A stretch of DNA of 64,000 bases from Symsagittifera roscoffensis (GCF_963678635.1 NC_087066.1:10072723-10136722); one strand, 5' to 3'; shown: positions 31,684-43,765, numbered from the stretch's first letter. Translations and numbers: made by a program. The notes: generated by a model not told the origin, from the letters alone.

Positions 31684-32195
31684 AATATTGTTCCGACTAT
31701 TGATACGAAAGTAACGGATTATTTGTGCTCGGGGTGAGTTTTTTTCTTCAGACAAATTTCGACTTTTTAACTAGTCATTTTTGAGGGAAATGTTTAATAT
31801 CATCCAAAAGGTATTGTTGTCTTGAGCTTAAATTTGAAAAGGTATTTCACCTGTGATCATTTTTTGTAGAGATCCTGAGGCTTAAAGGTTTTGGCCAATT
31901 TGGGACAATTATCGCGCTGTTGATGCGTAAGCGGAGAGTTGATCCGTCTTAGAGTCTTAGAAATCGTTCTAAATTGGTTGAAAGAAGCTGATTTACGATA
32001 ATTGATTTGTTACAAGGAGCGAAATTTATCCTTTTGTACTAGATGATTTGGGTGTGGGGGACTGATTTTCATTAAAAATTTCAAAATTCAGAATAAAAAA
32101 TTACTACATTTAAATTTTTAATGTTATTACTGCTCCATAAAGCTTAAAAGGCAGTCGGAACACTCAGGGCTTCGCCCTGATACTAGCAGTCTTGT
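31684..32195 (-). repeat. Palindrome-rich interspersed repeat, copy 4 (full length)
   Basis: Complete copy in the minus orientation: ATTGTTCCGACTATTGATACG at the left, the CTCGGGGTGAG block, the degenerate GCGC palindrome, and at the right the perfect hairpin TCAGGGCTTCGCCCTGA (32164-32180) followed by TACTAGCAGTCTTGTT. It shows that the ends of copy 1 are natural ends. The 3' hairpin near a CTAG recalls Helitron ends, but spacing and the 5' end do not fit well. Confidence 0.75.
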
Positions 32196-33340
32196 TTTTT
32201 ATTAAAAATTCGTTCGACCTGATTCATCATTTATCTAGCATTTATAGTAACTGTTTTCGTCTGAGAGAAACCACACTTGGCCATTGCTCCTCCTCATCAG
32301 TGAAAGTGGTTGTAACGATAACTAGACCGCAGAGTTTTTCAAGTGGTGTGATCTGCTGGTTTTTTCAGCTCTTTTCAAGGATCATTTCAATTATTTAGAA
32401 ACTCATTTCTGATTTCTAAAGCCCGCGCATAATGAAAAAATACTTCCGTTTCATTGGCCGCTATCTTGAATCATCAATGTGCAAACTCCATCAAATTTCC
32501 AAAGAGTAATTTGGCTACTTTCCAGTCCCCTTCTTTTGTTTATTATAATTCGATCTAAAAACTGATCTTATCAAGTTATCATTTTAAAATGAAAACTGAT
32601 GCTTCAAATTCTACAAAACCTGTCAATTCTAATACTTCAACAATTTATACAAAAAATCTTTTGGCAATGCTAATAGCCAAAACGGCGATTTTTAAGCATT
32701 TTTTTTGTATTTTTACAAGGAGTGAGAATTCCAAAAAAACCCTGCAGATCTCACATTTTTCACTATGTGCAATCTGTACTAAGACTAGCATAAGTATAAT
32801 TTGCACTACCTTCATCTGATGTGAAAAAGGGGGCCTAGGAAAATAGATGAAATGTAAATTAAAAATGACCAACAAAAACGAATTTAGACATCGATGCAAA
32901 AATACAAATATAGGAAATTAGACGTAATTGTATTTTTCGTGCACAAAATTTGTTGATTCAGCTGCAGTGGAATCCAAGTGGAATTTATTCTGCTGAAGGA
33001 GACAAGGCTCTGTTGTTGTAATTTTGGTTTAATTGAGTTTTGTCTGTATGTTCGTTGCCTTGTGTGTTCTGCAACTGTGCCCAAGATCCCTCAACTGTGA
33101 TGAGAAGACTGCCTATTTTATAATAGTTCTACTTGCTTGAGTTATTTACTCCCAGCTCTAGTTTCAACATCGCCATCGTTCATGTACAGACGACAGCGCG
33201 TGAATTGAACAAAACAAATGATTAAAATAGTCCCCTCAAATGAGCAAATATTCATTTGGAAAAACTTGATTAATTTACTCAATGCAAACTCAGCCAATCG
33301 ACGGTATATTTCAACCAGATTTTAAACCTGTAGTTTATAT
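32196..33340. other. No gene recognised
   Basis: AT-rich sequence between the repeat cluster and the Polinton remnant. Open frames are short and without features. The last part (33330-33484) may contain the lost N-terminal half of the ATPase next door, as HINFV-like codons can be read near 33393. Confidence 0.4.
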
Positions 33341-33484
33341 CTATCGTTTCTGACAAACAATTCATTCCGACTTTGCGAGACGTTAAAGCCCACATTAATT
33401 TTGTATGTGTCGATCAAAAAAGCAGTGTCGAATCCTCTGATTCTTTTATTGTAAATCAAATCATACAAAAAATCCTCCAAGACT

Positions 33485-33925
33485 TTGCTAATAAAAAAAC
33501 TAGTAATTTTTGACGATTCTTGTGAAGAAATTTTACAATTAGCCACAGCCGGACGTCACAAAAACGTATTTGTCATTTTCATCAAACACAACCTTTATCA
33601 ACAGGAAAACTTTTGCGCCACAGTCGACAAAAACAATACACATGTACTTTTAACAAACTCTCCCCGCGTTGGAAAACAACTCAAAATACTTGGCACAGAG
33701 CTAGAATGCGCCAGCCCTCAGTTTATTCAAAACTGTCACAGAGAATGTATGAAAGAGAACTTTGGTCACTTTTTGATTGATCTCACAACCTCTTGCCCCA
33801 ATGTCTTGCGTTTTTGTGTTTTTATAACTGACGAACGTATCTCCCTGAGAAATTGTCGTCGTCGTCAAACAGGAGAAAGTAAATCCACTCTCTACTTTTT
33901 ACCCCCAGAGCTGCAGAAACATTGA
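33485..33925 (+). pseudogene. Polinton packaging ATPase (FtsK/HerA type), C-terminal part
   Basis: The frame contains a Walker B strand LVIFDDSCEEI near its start, then ATAGRHKNVFVIFIKHNLYQQ, the sensor-type segment typical of the genome-packaging ATPases of Polintons/Mavericks and adintoviruses, and THVLLTNSPR. The Walker A loop should lie about 80-100 residues upstream but is not in frame; the upstream sequence has stops, so the gene is truncated or frameshifted. The enzyme would drive DNA into capsids. The Walker B start codon is not ATG. It is followed by integrase, minor-capsid and protease genes of the same type of element. Confidence 0.75.
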
Positions 33926-34650
33926 CGATCGCAGGAACCTTGACAAGTTTTTAAACAGCCATAACTCATCAAATTCAATTAGCAATCCGGATCACACAAT
34001 TCCACTAGACCCCTGTCCAGACAAATTGCTCACTGCACTGAAATTAGAGTCGGAGAGGTTGCTATTATTGCCCCTTCCTCCTCCTCCTCATCCTCACCCT
34101 CACCATCCTGTTAATGATAAATGACAATGATAAATGACAAGCAGCTCGAAAATTTTGTCCTCATCCCAGCAAATTTTCTTCTACAACAACAACAACAACA
34201 TTAACAACAACAGCAAATTAGTTTTCAGGACTCAAAGGAAGGAAATCGCCTTCCACCTCAACAAACGCCACAATTTTTCAAAGAGGCAAAGAAAGACGGA
34301 AAGCAGGGCGAGGTAAAAGGAGAGAAACATGCGCTGCTTGAACAGCATAATATTCCTACTGCAACATCAACCAATAGCGCCTACAACAACAAACGTATGA
34401 GCATACAGAATATTTTAAAACTAATAGACAATCATCCCGACTTATTTCTAAACACGTCTGATAAAACATTGATGATTGGTTTGTGTGTATCAGCAGCAGC
34501 AATTGGTGATACGACGCCAATTTTTTTAAAGATTTGCAATTAAAGGATAAAAAGTTGCATCCCAAATACGCAACTCTTTTGAAATTTTTATTTGCGCTTA
34601 ACAATTCTGCCGATAAATTGATACGAAGCAGTTACGCTCTAAACATTATA
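33926..34650 (+). other. Region between Polinton ATPase and integrase, possible broken gene
   Basis: Contains TCC-rich and AAC-rich simple repeats. From about 34398 one frame reads MSIQNILKLIDNHPDLF and continues with protein-like composition to about 34540, then in a second frame LHPKYATLLKFLFALNN to about 34650. This could be a frameshifted Polinton gene of unknown function. No family recognised. Confidence 0.35.
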
Positions 34651-34651
34651 A

Positions 34652-35830
34652 ATGGCAGCAGCCAAAGTCAAAAAGACCAAAAAACAACAGCAACAAGAAC
34701 AAGACGGGCGTATAAACAAGAGCCGCCGTCAATCAACGACTACGAATACGAACAACTACAATAACAACAACAACAACAACAACAACAACAGCAACAACAA
34801 CAACAACAACAACAACAAAAACAACAATTATGAAGGGGAGGGTAATCGAGAGCACGACGAGGCAAACAGGTCACATCAAGAACCTCAACTATCTGAGCAA
34901 GAAGATTGGCTCTTACGGGGAACTTACTACTCTCTGACACATCCGGCGGCATATGGAAGTGTTCAAAATCTAACTTCGGCAAGTGGGTTTTCGCGCAAAA
35001 AAGTTAAGCCGTTTTTGAAACCTTCATTCTAGTATTCCGAAATCAAGCAAAATTGGTACAATTACAAACGTCTGGGTGTGGTCAATTCGGGCATTAACCA
35101 AATTTGGTCCATGGACGATGCCTATATGGATAAAATTACAAACCAGAAAAGTGGTACAAAATATCTTTTAGTTGCAGTCGACATCTTGAGTCGATACTTG
35201 AGGGTTCAACCACTAAAGAACATATATGCAACAACTGTGAAAGATGTTTTTCTGAAAATGATCAACATTGATGACCCACTTTTTTTTCCAAATAAAATAT
35301 AGGTAGATCAAGGAAAAGAGTTCACGGGTGTATTTGCCAAATTTTGCGCCGATAAAAAAAATGAAGTTTATCAGACATACAGCGAATCCAAAAGCTGTGT
35401 CGCGGAACGTTTCAATAGAGTGCTGAAGAGTATAATAAACAAGAATTTTGAGCACTCGGGGAGTTTTCGTTAAGGTAACAATTTGTGAAAAATTTACAAA
35501 AGTTATCGTACCGTAAAAACGCCTCAACTAAAATGTCACCGATTGATGTTGAACAAAAACACGTTAAGAAATTGGTTCAGTTAGTTTTCCCAAACGTGAT
35601 CAAAACTTATAAAACGAAAAGAAGAAACAATGGTGTGAGAAGCAGCAGAAGAAGAAACAAAATTAAGTTGGGCGATTCAGTGCACATATCACCTCGAACG
35701 GATATCCCAAGTTGATATCAAAACCTTTCGACAGAAATCAACCAGTCACTTATGTTCTAAAAGACAAAAATGGAGAGGAAGTTTTGGGTAGGTTCTACGG
35801 ATCTGGTTAGCTACAAATATCCGGATGACC
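34652..35830 (+). pseudogene. Polinton retroviral-type integrase with in-frame stops
   Basis: The frame runs from the Asn-rich stretch at 34745 through an N-terminal helix (LLRGTYYSLTHPAAYGSV), then TAG at 35030-35032, then the catalytic core with D in IWSMDDAYMDK and YLLVAVDILSRY, then TAG at 35300-35302 directly before VDQGKEFTGVFAKFC with the second Asp and ESKSCVAERFNRVLKS with the catalytic Glu. A frameshift follows near 35473; the rest reads KMSPIDVEQ in another frame, and the C-terminal end with VLKDKNGEEVLGRFYG (about 35757-35803). This is the rve integrase of Mavericks/Polintons. The Asn run comes from an AAC microsatellite and may be an insertion. Confidence 0.85.
34752..34818 (+). 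repeat. (AAC)n microsatellite
   Basis: Nearly pure AAC/CAA trinucleotide run; it translates as poly-Asn in the integrase frame. Shorter runs of the same kind occur at 34180-34215. Confidence 0.9.
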
Positions 35831-35991
35831 GCTCGCGCCCTCGCCACCAGGTGGCAGTCAACTGAAATCATATCTTTTTCAACTCATTTAATTAATGCTT
35901 CATAAATCAGTCGTGGACAATCGAGCATTCGTCATTCTGTGCCTTCCAAATACTTGATGGTTGGATATTAATTATAATTCCAATCAAATAG

Positions 35992-36357
35992 TTGCCAATC
36001 TTCGAACAGGCTGGTTCTCAAGCTCGGCAATACGACAGTGGATTAGGCTCAGCTATCCTCATAGGTCTCAAAAGTTTTGTAATTCCTCTTGTTAACAAGT
36101 ACGGCATCCCATTGGCCAAAATTTTTTATCAACCGCTGCTCCCGGAGTATCAGAATATTGGACGGAAGATCTAAACCAAAATCTTCAAGTAAAAAATACG
36201 TTTTGCAAACAAGTAGGAGGAGAAGCACGCCGTCTTCGAGGGGTTCCAAAGAAAAAAAAGGTGATCAAGCAACTCAGGAAGCCCACCACTTCAAAACAAC
36301 GAAGAAGAGCACCGCAATAGAACAAGAACAAGGCAACCAAGAAACGAGAATTGTACA
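35992..36357 (+). pseudogene. Probable Polinton minor capsid protein
   Basis: Begins IFEQAGSQARQYDSGLGSAI, then a hydrophobic amphipathic stretch (SFVIPLVNKYGIPLAK). After a frameshift near 36130 there follows a Lys/Arg-rich tail ending at TAG near 36318. A Gly-rich start, a 'G-x-G' turn with an amphipathic helix and a very basic C-terminus match the small minor capsid/core proteins of Polintons and adintoviruses, which lie near the protease. The identification rests on this pattern and on position. Confidence 0.5.
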
Positions 36358-36476
36358 GGAAGCTATGCAACAAATCCCTTCAACTTTGAAAATTTTGACT
36401 TGTCGACAATTCCAGTTATTCGCAAGGGAAATTCTGTAGACGTAAGAAAAAATCATGTACAAATTTATTCGAGAGG

Positions 36477-37088
36477 TTGCGTGTTGAATTGAAATTTGAA
36501 AAAGTTACTGATACACCTATTCACCTGATTTTACTCGGCAAACGTCGATCAGTCGTATTAATAGAACGCAATGGCGAGATCATCAAAAACTCTACAGTGT
36601 GCAATGGTTGCGATTTTGAAATGAGCAAACTCTGTTCTTTACATCCTCAACTATCATTCAGATTTCTAGGATGTTTCCCCTCGGATATGTTTCCAAAAAT
36701 CGCTCAAAATTGTTTGGCTATTATCAAAAAACAACCTATAGGTATGTTGCGCGAACATTGGCTTTTGTTAGCTTCAACTAGTGACTCTCATGGGCAACCA
36801 ATTCTATATTTTTATGACAGTTTCAACAGACCGGTGTGGTTTCCCTCAATCTACAAGAGAGCTGTTGTACAAACTCGATGCCAAATAAAAAAAATATTTG
36901 TTCCCATCAATCAAAAACAGACTAGTTCATTTTGTAGATTTTATTGTTTGCTTATGACTCATTGTAATTATTCAAAAACGAATGGAAAAACTTCTTTAAT
37001 TAACTTTGTTTCGAAAGACGATATAATACAGTTTGTCACTAGTAATTTTGTATCTAATTGTTGGAAGAAAATATATGCGTTGCGATAA
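36477..37088 (+). CDS. Polinton adenovirus-type cysteine protease
   Basis: About 200 codons open to the stop at 37086-37088; the start is uncertain because the frame opens with non-ATG codons. It contains FLGCFPSDMFP, the catalytic His in REHWLLLAS, the acidic residue in LYFYDSFNRP and the catalytic Cys region QTSSFCRFYCLLM (family pattern 'Cys-Gly-x-Tyr/Phe-Cys'; here the Gly is Arg). These are the landmarks of Maverick/adenovirus maturation proteases (Ulp1-like fold), which cut capsid precursors. It is the best preserved gene of the Polinton remnant. Confidence 0.8.
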   Translation: MRVELKFEKVTDTPIHLILLGKRRSVVLIERNGEIIKNSTVCNGCDFEMSKLCSLHPQLSFRFLGCFPSDMFPKIAQNCLAIIKKQPIGMLREHWLLLASTSDSHGQPILYFYDSFNRPVWFPSIYKRAVVQTRCQIKKIFVPINQKQTSSFCRFYCLLMTHCNYSKTNGKTSLINFVSKDDIIQFVTSNFVSNCWKKIYALR

Positions 37089-37520
37089 AAGTCTTTTAAA
37101 TATAGCTGTTGCTCTATAACTGTTTTCATTGCTCTTCATCTTCGCTATTTTTCTCGTCACAGCTGCTGTCGACGAAAGGTGCACCGTCTGCCCACAACTC
37201 TGTGTTGGTTTCGTAAACTGCTTTGATGATCGACAGTTTGTTTAGTATCTCTGAGGGTTTGAAGCCAGTGTCTATTTTTCTAAGCAGTGGATACTTCTCA
37301 ACCAATTGTTAGAAGCAAATCAGCTGACTCCATCGTGTTCTGGCTTATGTAATTTTGGTTTTTCTTCAAAACTTTTGAAGCTCGTCGTCTGAGATGATCG
37401 CGTATTGAAGAATTATACAATGCTTCAACAATACATTGCTGGACCCCGTTATTGTTTGTAGAAGAAAGATGGCCGAGTAAATGGTTTACGTTGAGGTCTT
37501 TTAATTTTTCAAGTGATGGA
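37089..37520. other. No gene recognised
   Basis: Intergenic sequence after the Polinton protease. Stops in all frames. Confidence 0.4.
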
Positions 37521-37526
37521 ATGAAC

Positions 37527-38010
37527 TCAGGCTCCTACTCCTCCGGGCCCATTCGAGCGGAACTCTTCAATCTTTTCTGCATCTTTGTAAACTAAAACCA
37601 AACTAAATTTGATTGAGGAAAAAAACGAGCTGTCAACTGAAAAGAAAAATATATATACCGCTGAAGACTTCGTGACCGCAAGTTCACGGTGGATGCTTCC
37701 TGGGCATGCAGCCGACACGCCTCCTTGGTCGCTACTGTCATTGCCCCCAACAGCGTCTCTAGTTGCTCTGCCGAGCAACTTTCAACTACCTCCATCTCCT
37801 TCCCGGCGTCAATGTCTCTCCGTTATCTGCCATCAATTCATCCTTGATTTCGTCGAGAACCAACCGGCTGTAGTCCAGGCCCTCTGTCAACTCTTTCGGG
37901 TCTGTTAGGCCGGCCAGGAGCAAGCTGACAGCCGTAAGCATTTGAGCCCCGTCTTGACTGCTAGGTTGCTGTCTTGATTGGATTAGAGCGTTGAATAACC
38001 CAGAAATTTG
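37527..38010 (-). other. Coding-like minus-strand segment, unidentified
   Basis: GC-richer than its surroundings. On the minus strand one frame from about 37996 to 37806 reads as a helical, Leu/Glu/Asp-rich protein (AVSLLLAGLTDPKELTEGLD, then LVLDEIKDELMADNGETL), and after a one-base shift continues VVESCSAEQLETLLGAM and EACRLHAQEA to about 37660, where a GT-AG intron of about 75 bp could join it to DAEKIEEFRSNGPGG near 37580-37530. The protein-like composition suggests a real, now frameshifted, gene. It may be a Polinton gene or the tail of a host gene. I do not recognise it. Confidence 0.4.
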
Positions 38011-39219
38011 TATTTTTGCTAGAGTTGAGATTAATTGGCATTTTCCAAGAGCGTAAATTTAAACAGGTGAAATTTTATTGAAAAGAAGTGAAAAGTGAAG
38101 ACTGAATTTTTATGTGAGAAGGAGAAAATATGGCTGCTGAAATTATGAAGAGAATCAGAACTAGATTTGCTGGCTGAGCTGAGAAAGAAACTGAAGTTTT
38201 TTAGGCGAGAAAGTAAAACTGCTGAAGTTTATAGACTGACTGAAATTGTGGAGCTGAAGACTGCCAATTGTAAAAACTGTACAAGGATTTTTTTTTGTCC
38301 AATTGGAGGGATGAATTCACGATAGAATTAATTTTGAATTATTTTTTTAAGAACACCGCACTGACAACCTATAACCAATCTTAATAGATGGAAAACTTTA
38401 GACAACCTCAATACATAGGACTCTGGATTTGGGACCCATCCGTGTATGTATTCTTCTAAGGGGCAGTCCAAAAAACACAGGATATTTGACAATAAACGAA
38501 ATAAACGCGATAAAAGTTCATTCAACCACAGCAAACAATGATCAAATCTTAAAAATTGGATAAACGCAACAAAAAAGCATTCAAATATTATTACGGAGTA
38601 CCCTGACAAAATATCGATTTAAGTGCCAAAACTAATGGGTTTTAATTAATTTTATTGGTTGATAGTGGTGTTTTACTTTAAAAAAATCAATTATAATGGA
38701 TTATATTGACACCATTGGCAAAACAAAAGGATTATAACCGTTTTTGACTGATTATAAAGGTTTTTTTTTTCAGGATAGAACAGCTAATTTTTTCCTTTTT
38801 TGCAGTACAATTTGTGCAGGTATCAAAAAGAAATTGTTTTGTGGTAAATTTCTTGCAAAGCCGTTGTTTTTTCAACATCACGTTTTTAAAATGCGGTATT
38901 ATTTATGACTGGGTAATAAATTTAACTTTTCTTCAAATCTCGAAAAAAATTTCAGCAGAACATCATATTTTTGCCATTTCAGGTCTCGGAAAAAAATATT
39001 TCGCGTTAATTTTTTTGCAAAACCGTTGCTCTTTTAATATTACGTTCTACAAATGCGTTTATGATGGCTGATAAACTGAAAAGTTTTGTCTGCTTATTTA
39101 AGTTAAATTTATTATTTAGTTAAGTTGAAACTCGTACGATTCCTATAAGATATTTCAATGTTCATCTCTGAATCGCTGAAGTTACAAATCCATCATTCAG
39201 TCTCTCCATTTTTCTATTC
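38011..39219. other. No gene recognised
   Basis: AT-rich. A segment with GGTAAATTTCTTGCAAAGCC-type sequence occurs twice in diverged form (about 38825-38900 and 38985-39050), so a short old duplication is likely. Confidence 0.4.
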
Positions 39220-39396
39220 GCCCCCAGCATGACCAACCGGGGGGAGAGGGGATGTCATCCATCGCCGTAGTCATTCCCACACTGAAAAGACGAATGACAC
39301 TGGGACCCCTCCAAGCATGAACGAAGTGGGATTCAAACGCACGACCCTCGTATTAAGAGATGATTGCCTTACCCCTCTTGGCCACGGCTGCTTCAG
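39220..39396 (-). mobile_element. tRNA-derived SINE
   Basis: On the minus strand the sequence from 39395 reads GTGGCCAAGAGGGGTAAGG (A box TGGCCAAGAGG), an anticodon-arm-like part, then GTGCGTTTGAATCCCAC (B box) near 39330, followed by a GC-rich body containing CCCCTCTCCCCCCGG. The A and B boxes at tRNA spacing, without CCA or a proper acceptor stem, indicate a SINE rather than a tRNA gene. Confidence 0.7.
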
Positions 39397-42170
39397 TCTC
39401 TCCATCATCAGGTATGTCATACCTAAAAATGTCGGAAAAACAACGACAACGAATTGATATCTACTGTCACACTAGTTGAGCTGGTTTTGAATTTATTGCA
39501 GTGCTTAGAACATCATCATTTAATGACAATAGTGAAGACAACCAGGAATAAATAAACCATTATTTCTCAAAAACTTAAATTGTTGTCATCAAATTGATTT
39601 TTATCGGATGAACTATCAAAAAGTGAACATTCATGTACCCATGTAAAATAGCTTTCAAAAAATGTAAAAGCCAGTTTTGGAACATTTTTGTTTAGAATCA
39701 GAAAAAAGCAAACGATGTTTTTTTCTGAAATTAGATTTCTTTTTCCTAATATATACACTGCTTATGCTTTTGCAAAGTGCTCTCGTTGTTGCTGCCTAAA
39801 ATTTCTAAGATATCGAAAAAGAACAGTAAAAAAACAGTTGATCAGTTAACGAGGTTTAAATAACAGTTTGGTTTTGTTTTTGCTACTAGGAATTTTTGAA
39901 AAAAATATATATTTTTGAAGAAACGCATCAAAAAAGAAAATAGTTGTTTTAACATAGTTAAATAAAAAATTAAGAAATAACACAAGCGAATTAAGTCATA
40001 AAAAAATTACTTACTATGACTAGTTCATGCGAGTATCATTTCTTCAACTTTAATAGCTGTTAATGTTATAATACCGGTTTAACTAAAAATCTCAGAAATG
40101 TAGTAATGCACAGATCAAATTTTTATTTGTTCTCAGTGCTTTTCTTAATTATCTGTTTGCTGTCAATGAATTCAGCTGTTGGCAACTTTAAAGCAGTTTT
40201 GTCAGAGCGCTGCTGAAAATTAGTTTTTGTAACTTGACAGCCCAATGAAACTCACACGAGATGCAGGTAAAATTTATTTTGGTTATCAATTTATTCAAGA
40301 TACTCGAATTCACCCCAGCTTTCAGTTTTGTCTGTAAAAAACCATTACCACAAACAGTCCAGCACAAAACAATTATGTATCAAAAATCCAAGAAACACAA
40401 CTTGCTGTTGCCTATACAACTCAGTCCAAAAATAGCCCTATAATATGTGGTCTGTAATATCATATTAGTCCGAGAAAAAGTCCCATACAAAAAGCCTCAA
40501 ATGATGAAAGCCACAACTTTTCTATACTCTGATCAATTAATACTCTCCAGGGTTAAAATTATTTTGGTTTCAACTAACCTTGAAGATAATTGGTAAATAC
40601 AGCTTAGAAAAAAGAGCTAGCTGGGTAACAGCAGCGTCCACTTATAAAATCAAAAATGCGCAAAAAAAAACATTACAATATTAGGAAACTGATTACTTGC
40701 ATAATCCAGTCAAAAGAGAAAAATTTCTCAAGTCGTTCTAACTGCAAACATTTGAAAACATTTTATTGCTACCCAATTCAACTAATTTTGGACGAAACTA
40801 AATAAACGTTTCCAAAAAAGTTTTAATCCGAGTCATTAGTTTTCAAGGCACATGGTTATGTTAAACCTAAACTACTGTCGTTTAATTCCCTTTCGCGGTA
40901 CCGCGCACGAAGCAGTTACAGTAGACGCGTTCCGACAAAAATTGATTTAGCGAAGATCATAGAATATCACTGCCACTTCGCCGATCTGGCTTTATATCGG
41001 AAAACGTCAATCCAAAAAAAAGATTAACGATCGAGCAGCATTTCCGATGTAACACCGACAGACCAGTTGTGCAATCCGATGCGATGTAAACTGAGAAACA
41101 GCCGTTCATTTGCCTATTTACTCTGCTATTCAGCAGGCTGTAAACAAACTTCCTCGCAAAAAATTACCGACGATGGCAGATGGATTCTCATTGGCTAAAA
41201 TTTCTAACTTAAAAAATTAAAACCAATTCAAATTACTACTTCCTCTACAGATTCATAACTTAATCGTGTTAGTAATTGTTTGATGATCTTTTCTGTGTTG
41301 ATTTCTCAGCAATGAAGCTTGTTTGTACACTACATTGTTCAAGAGTCTACAAAAAGTACCAAAAAAACAGTTTCAGTGAATCTATCTGGTCTTAAAATCT
41401 TCACAATTGGAAGTGGTGTTGTGATTACTGTTACTGGTGGTTGAATTGGTACTTACTTTTCGGACTTACTTCAATTAAACATTATACGGCGACAATGACT
41501 CGAATTGATCATAATAAAACACATTAAAACAAACAAAATAACGCAAAAAAGGTTATCCTTATAAATCCTAACATTTGTGCTCCATAATTTTGAAATGTTG
41601 GACATTATACAAGTTTCTTGCTTTCAGTCGCAAGAACTTGTTTGGAAAACTTTTCCTCCGATTTCAGATTTTTTTCAGAAAGTTCACAAAGATTTTTCTT
41701 TAACTTCTTGCTTTTGTAAAATCAGAATACTAATTTTTATGCTAGGATTTTTGACACTCTTGCTGTTTAAATTGCTCTTCACAGTCGTTCTGTCTTTGCT
41801 ATCAAATTCAAAAAAAAGTTTTTTTGACCGATGTGATCGGCTGTGAAATTCAGCCCTATGGAAACTTGATTAAAACTTTCTAAAAACTTGCTCAATGAAG
41901 CAACTGCTAGTAAATGACGATAATTAGAAGATAAACATTGCCTCGTTGTTCAATTTAGTTACAGTGTCTCACAAAACTGTAGTATTGTTCCGAAGCTTTA
42001 CTTTCAGCCGTGACTTTAATTATGCCATTAAAACAGCGGTAGTTCTTCAAACTTGTTTGAACACTGTTACAGTTATGTTGCGGAATTCATAGAAAAAAAA
42101 TACACTTCGAGATAAATTCAATTTATTTTGATTTAAAGCAAACAGAGAACCAAGAGACAGGTTTCAGTAT
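39397..42170. other. No gene recognised (2.8 kb)
   Basis: AT-rich DNA with only short chance frames. A GC-richer part with several CG dinucleotides lies at 40900-41190 (includes the palindrome CGCGGTACCGCG). It could include the left LTR of the BEL element downstream, but no repeat partner was recognised on the right side. Confidence 0.4.
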
Positions 42171-42256
42171 TTGTTGTGTCCGAAACAAAAGTGCAACAAG
42201 AAAATACAGCAGAGACAACTCCACAACAGCAGAACACTGATGCCACCACAGTTCAA

Positions 42257-42274
42257 GCCCCCCCCCCCCCCCCC
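42257..42274 (+). repeat. Homopolymer C run
   Basis: A run of about 18 C in the degenerate N-terminal part of the BEL gag. Such runs are often miscounted by sequencing. Confidence 0.85.
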
Positions 42275-42394
42275 ACAGCTGACTCAGCGCAAAAATAAGC
42301 AATACTAGATCACGAAAATAGCCAGACATCAACAAAATCCAGCAGCAGTCATAGCCCGGATCATCAGCAGAGCAAACAGCAGAGAACCAAAACT

Positions 42395-43558
42395 CTTCAG
42401 CTAGCCGAGATACTCAGCAACAAGTACCCCAGACAGGTTTCGAAATCACATCAACGAAAAACCTACCACCGCTTCAGCAACCAGAGCACGACACCACTAA
42501 CGCAAGCCTGACCTTCAACAAAAATACAGAACAGCAGTTAATTCCAGCAGCAGGTTCTCAGACATCAAGTAACGGACAGTTGCGAACGAACTACAGTCTC
42601 ATGATTAGACGTACAAAAGTAAAAAGCGAGTCTTTCAATGGAATTTCCATAAAATGGAGCATGTGGTTCGGACGCCTCGAAACAACAATCCACAATCAGC
42701 CCATCTCAGACGACAAAAAGGTGATTCATCTGCAGAACTTCACGACCGGAAAAGCAAATCAAGCTATTACTGGTGATTCTTGTAATACCACTTTGTAAAA
42801 CGATGCCCTCCGAGAACTAAGTCCACGATATGGACGACCCGACATCATTCATCAATGACTTCGTCAACAGACTACAGAGCTTCAAGCAACCATCAACTCA
42901 TCGCAGCGATTGGTACATGACATTCTCTACATTCAACAGTAACTTGGCTGAAATGTTTCGGACGTTTGGGTTCAAAAACGATTCAGCAGTTTCAAGGCAC
43001 ACAGTACATCACCGCCCAGAACATCGACCAGCCTAACCTCATCGCCTTCAACGAAAGGATAAGTTAATTTGAATTAGCATCCGATCAGTTACCACCCAGA
43101 GGACCGAAGCAAATGAACCTGGACTCGAGCGATCGACAACAAATAAGCGCCAAGACTTCGGCATGCCAACGAATCCCGTACATCAACCAGCCAGCCTTCA
43201 CAGAAAACATCTAAAAATTGGAGCGCGAACGCCCGAACCCCACGTCCCCTTGACGAACATACTCACCAAAGAGCATGCTGCAGCAATTCATCTTTGAAAG
43301 AGATGATGAGACTCGTTATAAAAAAAAGAAACTTTGTTACGACTGCCTTGGACAACATCAAGTGAAAAATTTTCCTTCAAAGCACATATGCAGCAAATGC
43401 AATCAGCATCATCTTTCAACCCTATTTGGCGAACAACGAAAAGAAAGACCACCATATTTTAACCCAAACCAGCGACCGAATCAAGTCAACCATCTTTCCA
43501 GCCAAAAGAAGATATCAAGGATCAACAGCTCACTACCGCTATTTTACCAGTCACGTTA
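42395..43558 (+). pseudogene. gag: BEL/Pao gag and zinc-knuckle remnants
   Basis: 42580-42798 reads ESFNGISIKWSMWFGRLE and KVIHLQNFTTGKANQAITG, matching the Pao-type Gag domain (Phe-x-Gly...Trp...Trp, then 'Lys-x-x-x-Leu...Gly-x-Ala'). RYGRPDIIHQ follows in another frame at 42827. At 43340-43440 CYDCLGQHQVKNF and HICSKCNQHHLSTLF give the paired Cys/His zinc knuckles of BEL gag. The upstream sequence from 42171 is Gln/Thr/Ser-rich and broken. Confidence 0.75.
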
Positions 43559-43765
43559 AGACAACGCAATATATAATTTAATGTATATGCCTTCTATGAT
43601 ACAGGAGGTACACACAGCTACATATCGCAACCGACAGCAGCATTATTTCATTTGGAGGAAACTAACCACCAGGAACAACTTCTCAAAGGAGGTTTTGTTA
43701 ATTCGCAAACGGCAGACGCTAAAACAGTGGATATTGCAGTTCATATATTTGGAAAGAACACATAA
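43537..43765 (+). pseudogene. BEL/Pao aspartic protease remnant
   Basis: One frame reads LPVTLRQRN, a TAA, then FYDTGGTHSYIS (active-site Asp-Thr-Gly) near 43590-43625 and TADAKTVDIAVHIFGKN further on. Position after the zinc knuckle and the DTG motif identify it. It is cut short by the start of the duplicated integrase block. Confidence 0.65.

Noticed and set aside
35078-35302. Retroviral pol integrase from an LTR element
   Set aside because: The core motifs and the neighbouring ATPase and adenovirus-type protease identify it as a Polinton integrase.
37609-37908. 99-codon plus-strand ORF
   Set aside because: Opposite strand of a more protein-like minus-strand segment; Ser/Pro/Leu-rich shadow composition.
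39330-39396. Functional tRNA gene
   Set aside because: A and B boxes are present but the acceptor stem and anticodon loop do not form; followed by a SINE body.
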